From Nomia melanderi (Eukaryota; Arthropoda; Insecta; Hymenoptera; Halictidae): a stretch of 64,000 bases of DNA. Below, in pieces: positions 10,301 through 22,244 of this stretch (the stretch's first letter is position 1; each line of letters starts with the position of its first letter). Under the pieces are notes generated by a model. It saw nothing but the letters and a program-made list of their open reading frames with translations. It searched no databases and was not told where the DNA came from. The stretch lies in contig NW_027475142.1 of assembly GCF_051020985.1 (NCBI RefSeq), forward strand, positions 1,860,001 through 1,924,000, read 5' to 3'. The position numbers and the translations under genes were made by a program.

Positions 10301-12783
10301 GCAGATAATTCACTTTGGTTTATTGTGCTATCTCTAATAGCACCCGAGATATCACCAGATATATATTGGATTTTCCCCTGACCCTGAGTGTCCGGCCCCA
10401 TGAGACGGTGGTTTTATCGGCCCCTGGTGGTCCGAGGTCGTTCCCGCTGCACAGATGCATGCGCCAGTGCCTCCTACAGACAATGCACTTTGATTTATTG
10501 CTCTATATCTAATGGCACCCGAGATATCACCAGATATATATTGGATTTTCCCCTGACCCTGAGTGTCCGGCCCCATGAGACGGTGGTTTTCTCGGCCCCT
10601 GGTGGTCCGAGGTCGTTCCTGCTGCCCAGATTCATGCGCCAGGTCCTCCTACAGACAATGCACTTTGATTTATTGCGCTATCTCTAATAGCACCCGAGAT
10701 ATCACCAGATATATATTGGATTTTCCCCTGACCCTGAGTATCCGGCCCCATGAGACTCTGGTTTTCTCGGCCCCTGGTGGTCCGAGGTCCGTCCCGCTGG
10801 CCAGATTCATGCGCCAGGGCCTCCTACAGACAATGCACTTTGATTTATTGCGCTATCTGTAATAGCACCCGAGATATCACCAGATATATATTGGATTTTT
10901 CCCTGACCCAGATTGTCCGGCCCCTTGAGGCGGTGGTTTTCTCGGCCCCTGGTGGTCCGAGGTCGTTCCCGCTGCAGAGATTTATGCGCCAGGGCCTCCT
11001 GCAGATAATTCACTTTGGTTTATTGCGCTATCTCTAATAGCACCCGAGATATCACCAGAAATATATTGGATTTTTCCCTGACCCTGAGTGTCCGGCCCCA
11101 TGAGACGGTGATTTTCTCGGCCGCTGGTGGTCCGAGGTCGTTTCCGCTGCACAGATTCATGCGCCAGGGCCTCCTGCAAATAATTCACTTTGGTTTATTG
11201 CGCTATCTCTAACAGCACCCGAGATATCACCAGATATATATTGGATTTTTCCCTGACCCTGAGTGTCCGGCCCCATGAGACGGTGATTTCCTCGGCCCTT
11301 GGTGGTCCGAGGTCGTTCCCGCTGCACAGATTCATGCGCCAGGCCCTCCTGCAGATAATTCACTTTGGTTTATTGTGCTATCTCTAATAGCACCCGAGAT
11401 ATCACCAGATATATATTGGATTTTCCCCTGACCCTGAGTGTCCGGCCCCATGAGACGGTGGTTTTATCGGCCCCTGGTGGTCCGAGGTCGTTCCCGCTGC
11501 ACAGATGCATGCGCCAGTGCCTCCTACAGACAATGCACTTTGATTTATTGCTCTATATCTAATGGCACCCGAGATATCACCAGATATATATTGGATTTTC
11601 CCCTGACCCTGAGTGTCCGGCCCCATGAGACGGTGGTTTTCTCGGCCCCTGGTGGTCCGAGGCCGTTCCCGCTGCACAGATTCATGCGCCAGGGCCTCCT
11701 GCAGATAATTCACATTGGTTTATTGCGCTATCTCTAATAGCACCGGAGATATCACCAGATATATATTGGATTTTCCCCTGACCCTGAGTGTCCGGCCCCA
11801 TGAAACTGTGGTTTTCTCGGCCCCTGGTGGTCCGCGGTCGTTCCCGCTGCCCAGATTCATGCGCCAGGGCCTCTTACAGACAATGCACTTTGATTTATTG
11901 CGCAATATTTAATTGCACCCGAGATATCACCAGATATATATTGGATTATTCCCTGACCCTGAGTGTCCGGCCCCTTGAGACGGTGGTTTCCTCGGCCCCT
12001 GGTGGTCCGAGGTCGTGCCCGCTGCACAGATTCATGCGCCAGGCCCTCTTGCAGATAATTCACTTTGGTTTATTGTGCTATCTCTAATAGCACCCGAGAT
12101 ATCACCAGATATATATTGGATTTTCCCCTGACCCTGAGTGTCCGGCCCCATGAGACGGTGGTTTTATCGGCCCCTGGTGGTCCGAGGTCGTTCCCGCTGC
12201 ACAGATGCATGCGCCAGGGCCTCCCACAGACAATGCACTTTGATTTAGCGCGCTATCTCTAATAGCACCCGAGATATCACCAGATATATATTGGATTTTC
12301 CCCTGACCCTGAGTATCCGGCCCCATGAGACTCTGGTTTTCTCGGCCCCTGGTGGTCCGAGGTCCTTCCCGCTGCACAGATTCATGCGCCAGGGCCTCCT
12401 GCAGATAATTCACATTGGTTTATTGCGCTATCTCTAATAGCACCCGAGATATCACCAGATATATATTGGATTTTCCCCTGACCCTGAGTGTCCGGCCACA
12501 TGAAACTGTGGTTTTCTCGGCCCCTGGTGGTCCGCGGTCGTTCCCGCTGCCCAGATTCATGCGCCAGGGCCTCCTACAGACAAGGCACTTTGATTTATTG
12601 CGTAATATTTAATTGCACCCGAGATATCACCAGATATATATTGGATTTTTCCCTGACCCTGAGTGTCCGGCCCCTTGAGACGGTGGTTTTCTCGGCCCCT
12701 GGTGGTCCGAGGTCGTTCCAGCTGCACAGATTCATGCGCCAGGGCCTCCTACAGACAATGCACTTTGATTTATTGCGCTATCT
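7350..12783 (+). repeat. 31-monomer HOR, copy 2 (5,425 bp plus 9-bp overhang)
   Basis: This is the direct tandem neighbour of copy 1, in the same register. The match ends between 12,783 and 12,784, where CTATCTCT of copy 1 becomes CTATCTGT, followed at once by a divergent beta-type monomer. I found no changes private to copy 2. The period does not continue to the right, so the window holds two adjacent units, at least one of which is recent. Confidence 0.95.
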
Positions 12784-12796
12784 GTAATAGCACCCG

Positions 12797-12900
12797 AGTA
12801 AGCACCATATATATACTGGATTTTTACATGACTTTGGGTGACGGACACCGAAAATCTGTAAGTTTCTCGGCCCCTGGAGGGCCGAGGTCGTTCCTGATTC
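12797..12900 (+). repeat. Divergent monomer, beta-1 type (copy 1)
   Basis: The monomer starts normally, then reads AGTAAGCACC, ACATGACTTTGGGTGACGG and ACACCGAAAATCTGTAAG before rejoining the common sequence at TTTCTCGG; it ends with TTCCTGATTCACAG. It has the same length as a normal monomer, so it is an old diverged relative and not an insertion. It begins right at the end of HOR copy 2. Confidence 0.88.
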
Positions 12901-13304
12901 ACAGATTCATGCGCCAGGGCCTCCTGCAGACAATGCACTTTGATTTAGCGCGCTATCTCTAATAGCACCCGAGATATCACCAGATATATATTGGATTTTC
13001 CCCTGACCCTGAGTATCCGGCCCCATGGGACTCTGGTTTTCTCGGCTCCTGGTGGTCCGAGGTCCTTCCCGCTGGCCAGATTCATGCGCCAGGGCCTCCT
13101 ACACACAATGCACTTTGATTTATTACGCTGTCTGTAATAGCACCCACGATATCACCAGATATATATTGTATTTTTCCCTGACCCTGAGTGTCCGGCCCCA
13201 TGAGACGGTGGTTTTCTCGGCCCCTGGTGTTCCGAGGTCGTTCCTGCTGCCCAGATTCATGCGCCAGGGCCTCCTACAGACAATGCACTTTGATTTATTG
13301 CGCT

Positions 13305-14235
13305 ATCTGTAATAGCACCCGAGTAAGCACCATATATATACTGGATTTTTACATGACTTTGGGTGACGGACACCGAAAATCTGTAAGTTTCTCGGCCACT
13401 GGTGGGCCGAGGTCGTTCCTGATTCACAGATTCATGCGCCAGGGCCTCCTGCAGACAATGCACTTTGATTTAGCGCGCTATCTCTAATAGCACACAGGAT
13501 ATCACCAGATATATATTGGATTTTCCCCTGACCCTGAGTATCCGGCCCCATGAGACTCTGGTTTTCTCGGCCCCTGGTGGTCCGAGGTCCTTCCCGCTGG
13601 CCAGATTCATGCGCCAGGGCCTCCTACAGACAATGCACTTTGATTTATTGCGCTATCTGTAATAGCACCCGAGATATCACCAGATATATATTGGATTTTT
13701 CCCTGACCCTGAGTGTCCGGCCCCATGAGACGGTGATTTTTTCGGCCCCTGGTGGTCCGAGGTCGTTCCCGCTGCACAGATGCTTGCGCCAGGGCCTCCT
13801 GCAGATAATTCACTTTGGGTTATTGCGCTATCTCTAATAGCACCCGAGATATCACCACATATATATTGGATTTTCCCCTGACCCTGAGTATCCGGCCCCA
13901 TGAGACGGTGGTTTTCTCTGCCCCTGGTGGTCCGAGGTCGTTCCCGCTGCACAGATTCATGCGCCAGGGCCTCCTGCAGATAATTCACTTTGGCTTATTG
14001 CTCTATCTCTAATAGCACCCGAGATATCACCAGATATATATTGGATTTTTCCCTGACCCTGAGTGTCCGGCCCCATGAGACGGTGGTTTTCTCAGCCCCT
14101 GGTGGTCCGAGGACGTTCCCGCTGCCCAGATTCATGCGCCGGGGCCTCCTACAGACAATGCACTTTGATTTATTTGCGCTGTCTGTAATAGCACCCGAGA
14201 TATCGCCAGATATATATTGTATTTTTCCCTGACCC
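13305..14235 (+). repeat. 7-monomer duplication, first member
   Basis: These ~930 bases match 14,530-15,460 at a spacing of 1,225 (seven monomers) with a handful of substitutions, for example CTCCTGCAG against CTCCGGCAG and CCCCATGAG against CCCCGTGAG. A beta-1 monomer is included in both members. The match stops near 14,235, where this copy continues with GTGTCGACCCC (one base short) and the other with GTGTCCGGCCCC. Confidence 0.88.
13322..13425 (+). repeat. Divergent monomer, beta-1 type (copy 2)
   Basis: Same variant as at 12,797, 525 bases (three monomers) downstream. It has GGCCACTGGTGGGCC where copy 1 has GGCCCCTGGAGGGCC. Confidence 0.88.
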
Positions 14236-14529
14236 TGAGTGTCGACCCCATGAGACGGTGGTTTCCTCGTCCCATGGTGGTCCGAGGACGTTCCCGCTGC
14301 ACAGATTCATGCGCCAGGGCCTCCTGCAGATAATTCACTTTGATTTATTGCGCTATCTGTAATAGCACCCAAGATATCACTAGATATATATTGGATTTTT
14401 CCTTGGCGCTGAGTGTCCGGCCCCATGAGGCGGTGGTTTTCTCGGCCCCTGGTGGTCCGAGCTCGTTCCCGCTGCCCAGATTCATGCGCCGGGGCCTCCT
14501 ACAGACAATGCACTTTGATTTATTGCGCA

Positions 14530-15460
14530 ATCTGTAATAGCACCCGAGTAAGCACCATATATATACTGGATTTTTACATGACTTTGGGTGACGGACACCG
14601 AAAATCTGTAAGTTTCTCGGCCACTGGTGGGCCGAGGTCGTTCCTGATTCACAGATTCATGCGCCAGGGCCTCCGGCAGACAATGCACTTTGATTTAGCG
14701 CGCTATCTCTAATAGCACACAGGATATCACCAGATATATATTGGATTTTCCCCTGACCCTGAGTATCCGGCCCCGTGAGACTCTGGTTTTCTCGGCCCCT
14801 GGTGGTCCGAGGTCCTTCCCGCTGGCCAGATTCATGCGCCAGGGCCTCCTACAGACAATGCACTTTGATTTATTGCGCTATCTGTAATAGCACCCGAGAT
14901 ATCACCAGATATATATTGGATTTTTCCCTGACCCTGAGTGTCCGGCCCCATGAGACGGTGATTTTTTCGGCCCCTGGTGGTCCGAGGTCGTTCCCGCTGC
15001 ACAGATGCTTGCGCCAGGGCCTCCTGCAGATAATTCACTTTGGGTTATTGCGCTATCTCTAATAGCACCCGAGATATCACCACATATATATTGGATTTTC
15101 CCCTGACCCTGAGTATCCGGCCCCATGAGACGGTGGTTTTCTCTGCCCCTGGTGGTCCGAGGTCGTTCCCGCTGCACAGATTCATGCGCCAGGGCCTCCT
15201 GCAGATAATTCACTTTGGTTTATTGCTCTATCTCTAATAGCACCCGAGATATCACCAGATATATATTGGATTTTTCCCTGACCCTGAGTGTCCGGCCCCA
15301 TGAGACGGTGGTTTTCTCAGCCCCTGGTGGTCCGAGGACGTTCCCGCTGCCCAGATTCATGCGCCGGGGCCTCCTACAGACAATGCACTTTGATTTATTT
15401 GCGCTGTCTGTAATAGCACCCGAGATATCACCAGATATATATTGGATTTTTCCCTGACCC
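14530..15460 (+). repeat. 7-monomer duplication, second member
   Basis: Partner of 13,305-14,235. It leads directly into the 351-bp dimer block. Confidence 0.88.
14547..14650 (+). repeat. Divergent monomer, beta-1 type (copy 3)
   Basis: Copied from the 13,322 copy by the 7-monomer duplication (spacing 1,225) and shares its GGCCACTGG change. Confidence 0.88.
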
Positions 15461-16628
15461 TGAGTGTCCGGCCCCTTGAGGCGGTGGTTTTCTCGGCCCC
15501 TGGTGGTCCGAGGTCGTTCTAGCTGCACAGATTCATGCGCCAGGGCCTCCTGCAGATAATTCACTTTGATTTATTGCGCTATCTGTAATAGCACCCGAGA
15601 TATCACTAGATATATATTGGATTTTTCCTTGGCGCTGAGTGTCTGGCCCCATGAGGCGGTGGTTTTCTCGGCCCCTGGTGGTCCGAGCTCGTTCCCGCTG
15701 CCCAGATTCATGCGCCGGGGCCTCCTACAGACAATGCACTTTGATTTATTTGCGCTGTCTGTAATAGCACCCGAGATATCGCCAGATATATATTGGATTT
15801 TTCCCTGACCCTGAGTGTCCGGCCCCATGAGACGGTGGTTTCCTCGTCCCATGGTGGTCCGAGGACGTTCCCGCTGCACAGATTCATGCGCCAGGGCCTC
15901 CTGCAGATAATTCACTTTGATTTATTGCGCTATCTGTAATAGCACCCGAGATATCACTAGATTTATATTGGATTTTTCCTTGGCGCTGAGTGTCCGGCCC
16001 CATGAGGCGGTGGTTTTCTCGGCCCCTGGTGGTCCGAGCTCTTTCCCGCTGCCCAGATTCATGCGCCGGGGCCTCCTACAGACAATGCACTTTGATTTAT
16101 TTGCGCTGTCTCTAATAGCACCCGAGATATCACCAGATATATATTTGATTTTTCCCTGACCCTGTGTGTCCGGCCGCATGAGACGGTGGTTTTCTCGGCC
16201 CCTGGTGGTCCGAGGTCGTTCCAGCTACACAGATTCATGCGCCAGGGCCTCCCGCAGACAATGCACTTTGATTTATTGTGCTATCTGTAATAGCACCCGA
16301 GATATCACCACATATATATTGGATTTTCCCCTGACCCTGAGTATCCGGCCCCATGAGACGGTGGTTTTCTCTGCCCCTGGTGGTCCGAGGTCGTTCCCGC
16401 TGCACAGATTCATGCGCCAGGGCCTCCTGCAGATAATTCACTTTGGTTTATTGCTCTATCTCTAATAGCACCCGAGATATCACCAGATATATATTGGATT
16501 TTCCCATGACCCTGAGTGTCCGGCCCCATGAGGCGGTGGTTTTCTCGGCCCCTGGTTGTCCGAGCTCGTTCCCGCTGCCCAGATTCATGCGCCGGGGCCT
16601 CCTACAGACAATGCACTTTGATTTATTT
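15226..16628 (+). repeat. 351-bp dimer block with clonal T insertion
   Basis: One monomer type has an extra T (GATTTATTTGCGCTG instead of GATTTATTGCGCT). The insertion lies at about 15,400, 15,751, 16,102 and 16,627, and also at about 14,174. The first three are 351 bases apart, meaning two monomers plus the extra base. The dimers near 15,560-15,910 and 15,911-16,261 are the closest pair. The frame change makes the local open frames 80 and 114 codons long, which is a by-product and not a gene. Confidence 0.87.
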
Positions 16629-17493
16629 GCGCTGTCTGTAATAGCACCCGAGATATCGCCAGATATATATTGGATTTTTCCCTGACCCTGAGTGTCCGGC
16701 CCCATGAGACGGTGGATTCCTCGTCCCATGGTGGTCCGAGGACGTTCCCGCTGCACAGATTCATGCGCCAGGGCCTCCTGCAGATAATTCACTTTGATTT
16801 ATTGCGCTATCTGTAATAGCACCCAAGATATCACTAGATATATATTGTATTTTTCCCTGACCCTGAGAGTTTGGCCCCTTGAGACGGTGGTTTTCTCGGC
16901 CCCTGGTGGTCCGAGGTCGTTCCCGCTGGCCAGATTCATGCGCCAGGGCCTCCTAAGGACAATGCACTTTAATTAATTGCGCTATCTCTAATAGCACCCG
17001 AGATATCACCAGATATATATTGTATTTTTCCCTGACCCTGAGTGTCCGGCCCCATGAGACTGTGGGTTTCTCGGCCCCTGGTGTTCCGAGGTCGTTCCTG
17101 CTGCCCAGATTCATGCGCCAGGGCCTCCTACAGACAAAGCATTTTGATTTATTGCGCAATATTTAATTGCACCCGAGATATCACCGGATATATATTGGAT
17201 TTTTCCCTGACCCTGAGTGTCCGGCCCGTTGAGGCGGTGGTTTTCTCGGCCCCTGGTGGTCCGAGGTCGTTCTAGCTGCACAGATTCATGCGCCAGGGCC
17301 TCCTGAAAATAATTCACTTTGGTTTATTGCGCTATCTCTAACAGCACCCGAGATATCACCAGATATATATTGGATTTTTCCCCGACCCTGAGTGTCCGGC
17401 CCCATGAGACGGTGATTTTCTCGGCCCCTGGTGGTCCGAGGTCGTTCCCGCTGCACACATTCACGCGCCAGGCCCTCCAGCAGATAATTCACT

Positions 17494-17580
17494 TTGGGTT
17501 ATTGCGCTATCTCTAATAGCACCCGAGATATCACCAGATATATATTGGATTTTTCCTTGACCCTGACAGTCCGGCCCCAT
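17494..17580 (+). other. Boundary between left and right monomer subfamilies
   Basis: Up to here the core reads GAGTGTCC, GAGTATCC or close variants. At about 17,563 the first GACAGTCCGG appears, followed at 17,579 by the first CATGTGTCGATGG. From here on monomers alternate between GAGTGTCC and GACAGTCC types, and GCTGCCCAG and GCTGGCCAG forms vanish until about 53 kb. The change happens within one monomer and without loss of the 175-bp register. Confidence 0.8.
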
Positions 17581-18768
17581 GTGTCGATGGTTTTCTCGGC
17601 CCCTGCTGGTCCGAGGTCGTTCCCTCTGCACAGATCCATGCGCCAGGTCCTCCTGCAGACAATGCACTTTGGTTTGTTGCGCAATCTCTAATAGCACCCG
17701 AGATATCACCAGGTATATATTGGATTTTTCCCTGTCCCTGACAGTCGGGCCCCATGTGTCGATGGTTTTCTCGGTCCCTCGTGGTCCGAGGTCGATACCG
17801 CTGAACAGATTCATGCGCCAGGGCTTCCTGCAGATAATTCACTTTGATTTATTGCGCTAACTCTAATAGCACCCGAGATATCACCATTTATATATTGGAT
17901 TTTTCCCTGACCCTGACAGTCCGGCCCCATGAGACGGTGATTTTCTCGGCCCCTGGTGGTCCGAGGTCGATCCCGCTGCACAGATTCATGCGCCAGGGCC
18001 TCTTACAGACAATGCACTTTGATTTATTGTGCTATCTATAATAGCACCCGAGATATCACCAGATATATATGGGAATTTTCCCTGACCCTGAGTGTCCGAC
18101 CCCATGAGGCGGTGGTTTTCTCGGCCCCTGGTGGTCCGAGGTCGTTACCGCTGCACAGATTCATGCGGCAGGGCCCCCTGCAGATAACTCACTTCTATTT
18201 ATTGCGGTATCTCTAATAGCACCCGAGATATCACCATATCTATATTGGATTTTCCCCTGACCCTGAGTGTCCGGCCCCATGTGTCGATGGATTTCTCTGT
18301 CCCTCGTGGACCGAGGGCGATCCCGCTGCACAGATTCATGCGCCAGGGCCCCCTGCAGAGAATTCACTTTGATTTATTGCGCTATCTCTAATAGCACCCG
18401 AGATATCACCAGATATAAATTGGATTTTTCCCTGACCCTGACAGTCCGGCCCCATGAGACGGCGATTTTCTCGGCCCTTGGTGGTCCGAGGTCGACCCCG
18501 CTGCACAGATTCATGCGCCAGGGCCTCCTACAGACAATGCACTTTGATTTATTGCGCAATCTGTAATAGCTCCCGGGATATGACCAGATATATATTGGAT
18601 TTTTCCCTGACCCTGAGGGTCCGACCCCATGAGACGGTGGTTTTCGCGGCCCCTGGTGGTCCGAGGTCGATCCCGCTGCTCAGATTCATGCGCCAAGGCT
18701 TCCTGCAGTCAATTCACTTTGGTTTATTGCGCTATCCGTTATAGAACCCGAGATATCACCAGATATAT

Positions 18769-18827
18769 GCTGTATTTTTACATGATCTTGGGTGACGGAT
18801 TCCGAATATCTATAATATTTTCGGCGC
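18769..18827 (+). repeat. Divergent monomer, beta-2 type
   Basis: ATATGCTG, CATGATCTTGGGTGACGG and ATTCCGAATATCTATAA replace the usual core. It is the only beta copy between 15 and 46 kb. It is followed by GAGGTAGTTCCTGCTGCAC, which accompanies several later beta-2 copies. Confidence 0.85.
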
Positions 18828-20370
18828 CTGGTTGTCCGAGGTAGTTCCTGCTGCACAGATTCATTCGCCAGTGCCTCCTACAGACAATGCACTTTGATTT
18901 ATTGCGCTATCTCTAATAGCACCCGAGATATCACCAGATATATATTGGATTTTTCCCTGACCCTGACAGTCCGGCCCCATGAGACGGTGATTTTCTCGGC
19001 CCCTGGTGGTCCGAGGTCGATCCCACTGCACAGATTCATGCGCCAGGGCCTCCTACAGACAATGCACTTTGCTTTATTGCGCTATCTGTAATAGTACCCG
19101 AGATATCACCATATATATATTGGATTTTTCCCTGACCCTGACAGTCCGGCCCCATGAGACGGTGATTTTCTCGGCCCCTGGTGGTCCGAGGTCGATCCCA
19201 CTGCACAGATTCATGCGCCAGGGCCTCCTACAGACAATGCACTTTGATTTATTGCGCTATCTGTAATAGCACACGAGATATCACCATATATATATTGGAT
19301 TTTCCCCTGACCCTGAGTGTCCGGCCCCATGAGACGGCGGTTTTCTCGGCCCCTGGTGGTCCGACGTCGTTCCCGCTGCACAGATTCATGCGCCAGGGCC
19401 TCCTGCAGACAATGCACATGGATTTATTGCGCTATCTATAGTAGCACCCGAGATATCACCAGATATATATTGGATTTTTCCCTGACCCTGAGAGTCCGAC
19501 CCCATGAGACGGTGGTTTTCTCGGCCCCTGCTGGTCCGAGGTCGTTCCCGCTGCACAGATTCATGCACCAGGGCCTCCTGCAGACAATGCGCTTTGATTT
19601 ATTGCGCTATCTCTAATAGCACCCGAGATATCACCAGATATATATTGGATTTTTCCTTGACCCTGACAGTCCGGCCCCATGTGTCGATGGTTTTCCCGGC
19701 CCCTGCTGGTCCGAGGTCGTTCCCTCTGCACAGATCCATGCGCCAGGTCCTACTGCAGACAATGCACTTTGGTTTGTTGCGAAATCTCTAATAGCACCCG
19801 AGATATCACCAGGTATATATTGGATTTTTCCCTGTCCCTGACAGTCGGGCCCCATGTGTCGATGGTTTTCTCGGTCCCTCGTGGTCCGAGGTCGATACCG
19901 CTGAACAGATTCATGCGCCAGGGCTTCCTGCAGATAATTCACTTCGATTTATTGCGCTATCTCTAATAGCACCCGAGATATCAGCATTTATATATTGGAT
20001 TTTTCCCTGACCCTGACAGTCCGACCCCATGAGACGGTGGTTTTCTCGGCCCCTGCTGGTCCGCGGTCGATCCCGCTGCTCAGATTCATGCGCCAGGGCC
20101 CCCTGCAGATAATTCACTTTGATTTATTGCGCTATCTCTAATAGCACCCGAGATATCACCAGGTATATATTGGATTTTTCCCTGTCCCTGACAGTCGGGC
20201 CCCATGTGTCGATGGTTTTCTCGGTCCCTCGTGGTCCGAGGTCGATACCGCTGAACAGATTCATGCGCCAGGGCTTCCTGCAGACAATTCACTTTGGTTT
20301 ATTGCGCTATCTGTAATAGCACCCGAGATATCACCATTTACATATTGGATATTTCCCTGACCCTGACAGA

Positions 20371-21070
20371 CCGACCCCATGAGACGGTGGTTTTCTCGGC
20401 CCCTGGTGGTCCCAGGTCGTTCCCGCTGCACAGATTCATTCGCCAGTGCCTCCTACAGACAATGCACTTTGATTTATTGCGCTATGTGTAATAGCACCCG
20501 AGATATCACCATATATATATTGGATTTTCCCCTGACCCTGAGTGTCCGGCCCCATGTGACGGTGGTTTTCTCGGCCCCTGGTCTTCCGAAGTCGTTCCCG
20601 CTGTACAGATTCATGCGCCAGGGCCTCCTATAGATAATTCACTTTGGTTTATTCCGCTATCTCTAATAGCACCCGAGACATCACCAGATATATATTGGAT
20701 TTTTCCTTGACCCTGACAGTCCGACCCCATGAGACGGTGGTTTTCTCGGCCCCTGGTGGTCCCAGGTCGTTCCCGCTGCACAGATTCATTCGCCAGTGCC
20801 TCCTACAGACAATGCACTTTGATTTATTGCGCTATGTGTAATAGCACCCGAGATATCACCATATATATATTGGATTTTCCCCTGACCCTGAGTGTCCGGC
20901 CCCATGTGACGGTGGTTTTCTCGGCCCCTGGTCTTCCGAAGTCGTTCCCGCTGTACAGATTCATGCGCCAGGGCCTCCTATAGATAATTCACTTTGGTTT
21001 ATTCCGCTATCTCTAATAGCACCCGAGACATCACCAGATATATATTGGATTTTTCCTTGACCCTGACAGT
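20371..21070 (+). repeat. Tandem pair of a 350-bp dimer
   Basis: 20,371-20,720 and 20,721-21,070 read the same base for base where checked, including the unusual GTCTTCCGAAGTCG and ATTCCGCTATC variants; they part at 21,074. The GTCTTCCGAAGTCG monomer is the one that later marks the units of the second HOR. Confidence 0.9.
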
Positions 21071-22244
21071 CCGGACCCATGTGTCTATGGTTTTCTCGGC
21101 CCCTGGTGGACCGAGGTCGTTCCCGCTGCACAGATTCATGCGCTAGGGCCTCCTGCAGACAATGCACTTTGATTTATAGCGCTATCTCTAATAGCAGCCG
21201 AGATATCACCAGATATATATTGGATTTTTCCCTGACCCTGAGTGTCCGACCCCATGAGACGGTGGTCTCCTCGGCCCCTGGTGGTCCGAGGTCGTCCCGC
21301 TGCACAGATTCATGCGCCAGGGCCTCCTGCAGACAATGCACTTTGGTTTATTAGCCTATCTCTAATAGCACCCGAGATATCACCAGATATATATTGGATT
21401 TTCCCCTGACCCTGAGTGTTCGGCCCCATGAGACGGTGGTTTTCTCGGCCCCTGGTGGTCCGTGGTCGTTCCCGCTGCACAGATTCATTCTCCAGTGCCT
21501 CCTACAGACAATGCACTTTGATTTATTGCGCTATCTGTAATAGCACCCGAGATATCACCATATATATATTGGATTTTTCCCTGACCCTGAGAGTCCGGCC
21601 CCATGAGACGGAGATTTTCTCGGCCCCTGGTGGGCCGAGGTCAATCCCGCTGCACAGATTCATGCGCCAGGGCCTCCTACAGACAATGCACTTTGATTTA
21701 TTGCGCTATCTGTAATAGCACTCGAGATATCACCAGATATATATTGGATTTTCCCCTGACCCTGAGTGTCCGGCCCCATGAGACGGTGGTTTTCTCGGCC
21801 CCTGGTGGTCCGAGGTCGTTCCCGCTGCACAGATTCATGGGCAAGGGCTTCCTGCAGACAATTCACTTTGGTTTATTGCACTATCTGTAATAGCACCCGA
21901 GATATCACCACATTTATATTGGATTTTTCCCTGACCCTGACAGTCCGGCCCCATGAGACGGTGATTTTCTCGGCCCCTGGTGGTCCGAGGTCGATCCCAC
22001 TGCACAGATTCATGCGCCAGGGCCTCCTACAGACAATGCACTTTGATTTATTGAGCTATCTCTAATAGCACCCGAGATATCACCAGATATATATTGGATT
22101 TTTCCCTGACCCGGACAGTCCGGCCCCATGAGACGGTGATTTTCTCGGCCCCTGGTGGTCCGAGGTGGATCCCGCTACACAGATTCATGCGCCAGGGCCT
22201 CCTACAGACAATGCACATTGATTTATTGCGCTATCTATAGTAGC

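Larger units (their letters stand above)
12784..17493 (+). repeat. Disordered left-type block right of the HOR
   Basis: About 27 monomers without the 31-mer period. It holds three beta-1 monomers (12,797, 13,322, 14,547), a 7-monomer duplication, a T-marked dimer and left-type monomers with GAGTATCC and GAGACTCTGG. The last monomers (16.8-17.5 kb) still carry GAGTGTCC, with unique changes such as GAGAGTTTGG near 16,865. Confidence 0.85.

Noticed and set aside
12797..12900. Beta monomer as a transposon or foreign insertion
   Set aside because: It has the same length as the common monomer, aligns to it at about 60 percent in the divergent window and returns to it at both sides; there are no terminal repeats or target-site duplications.
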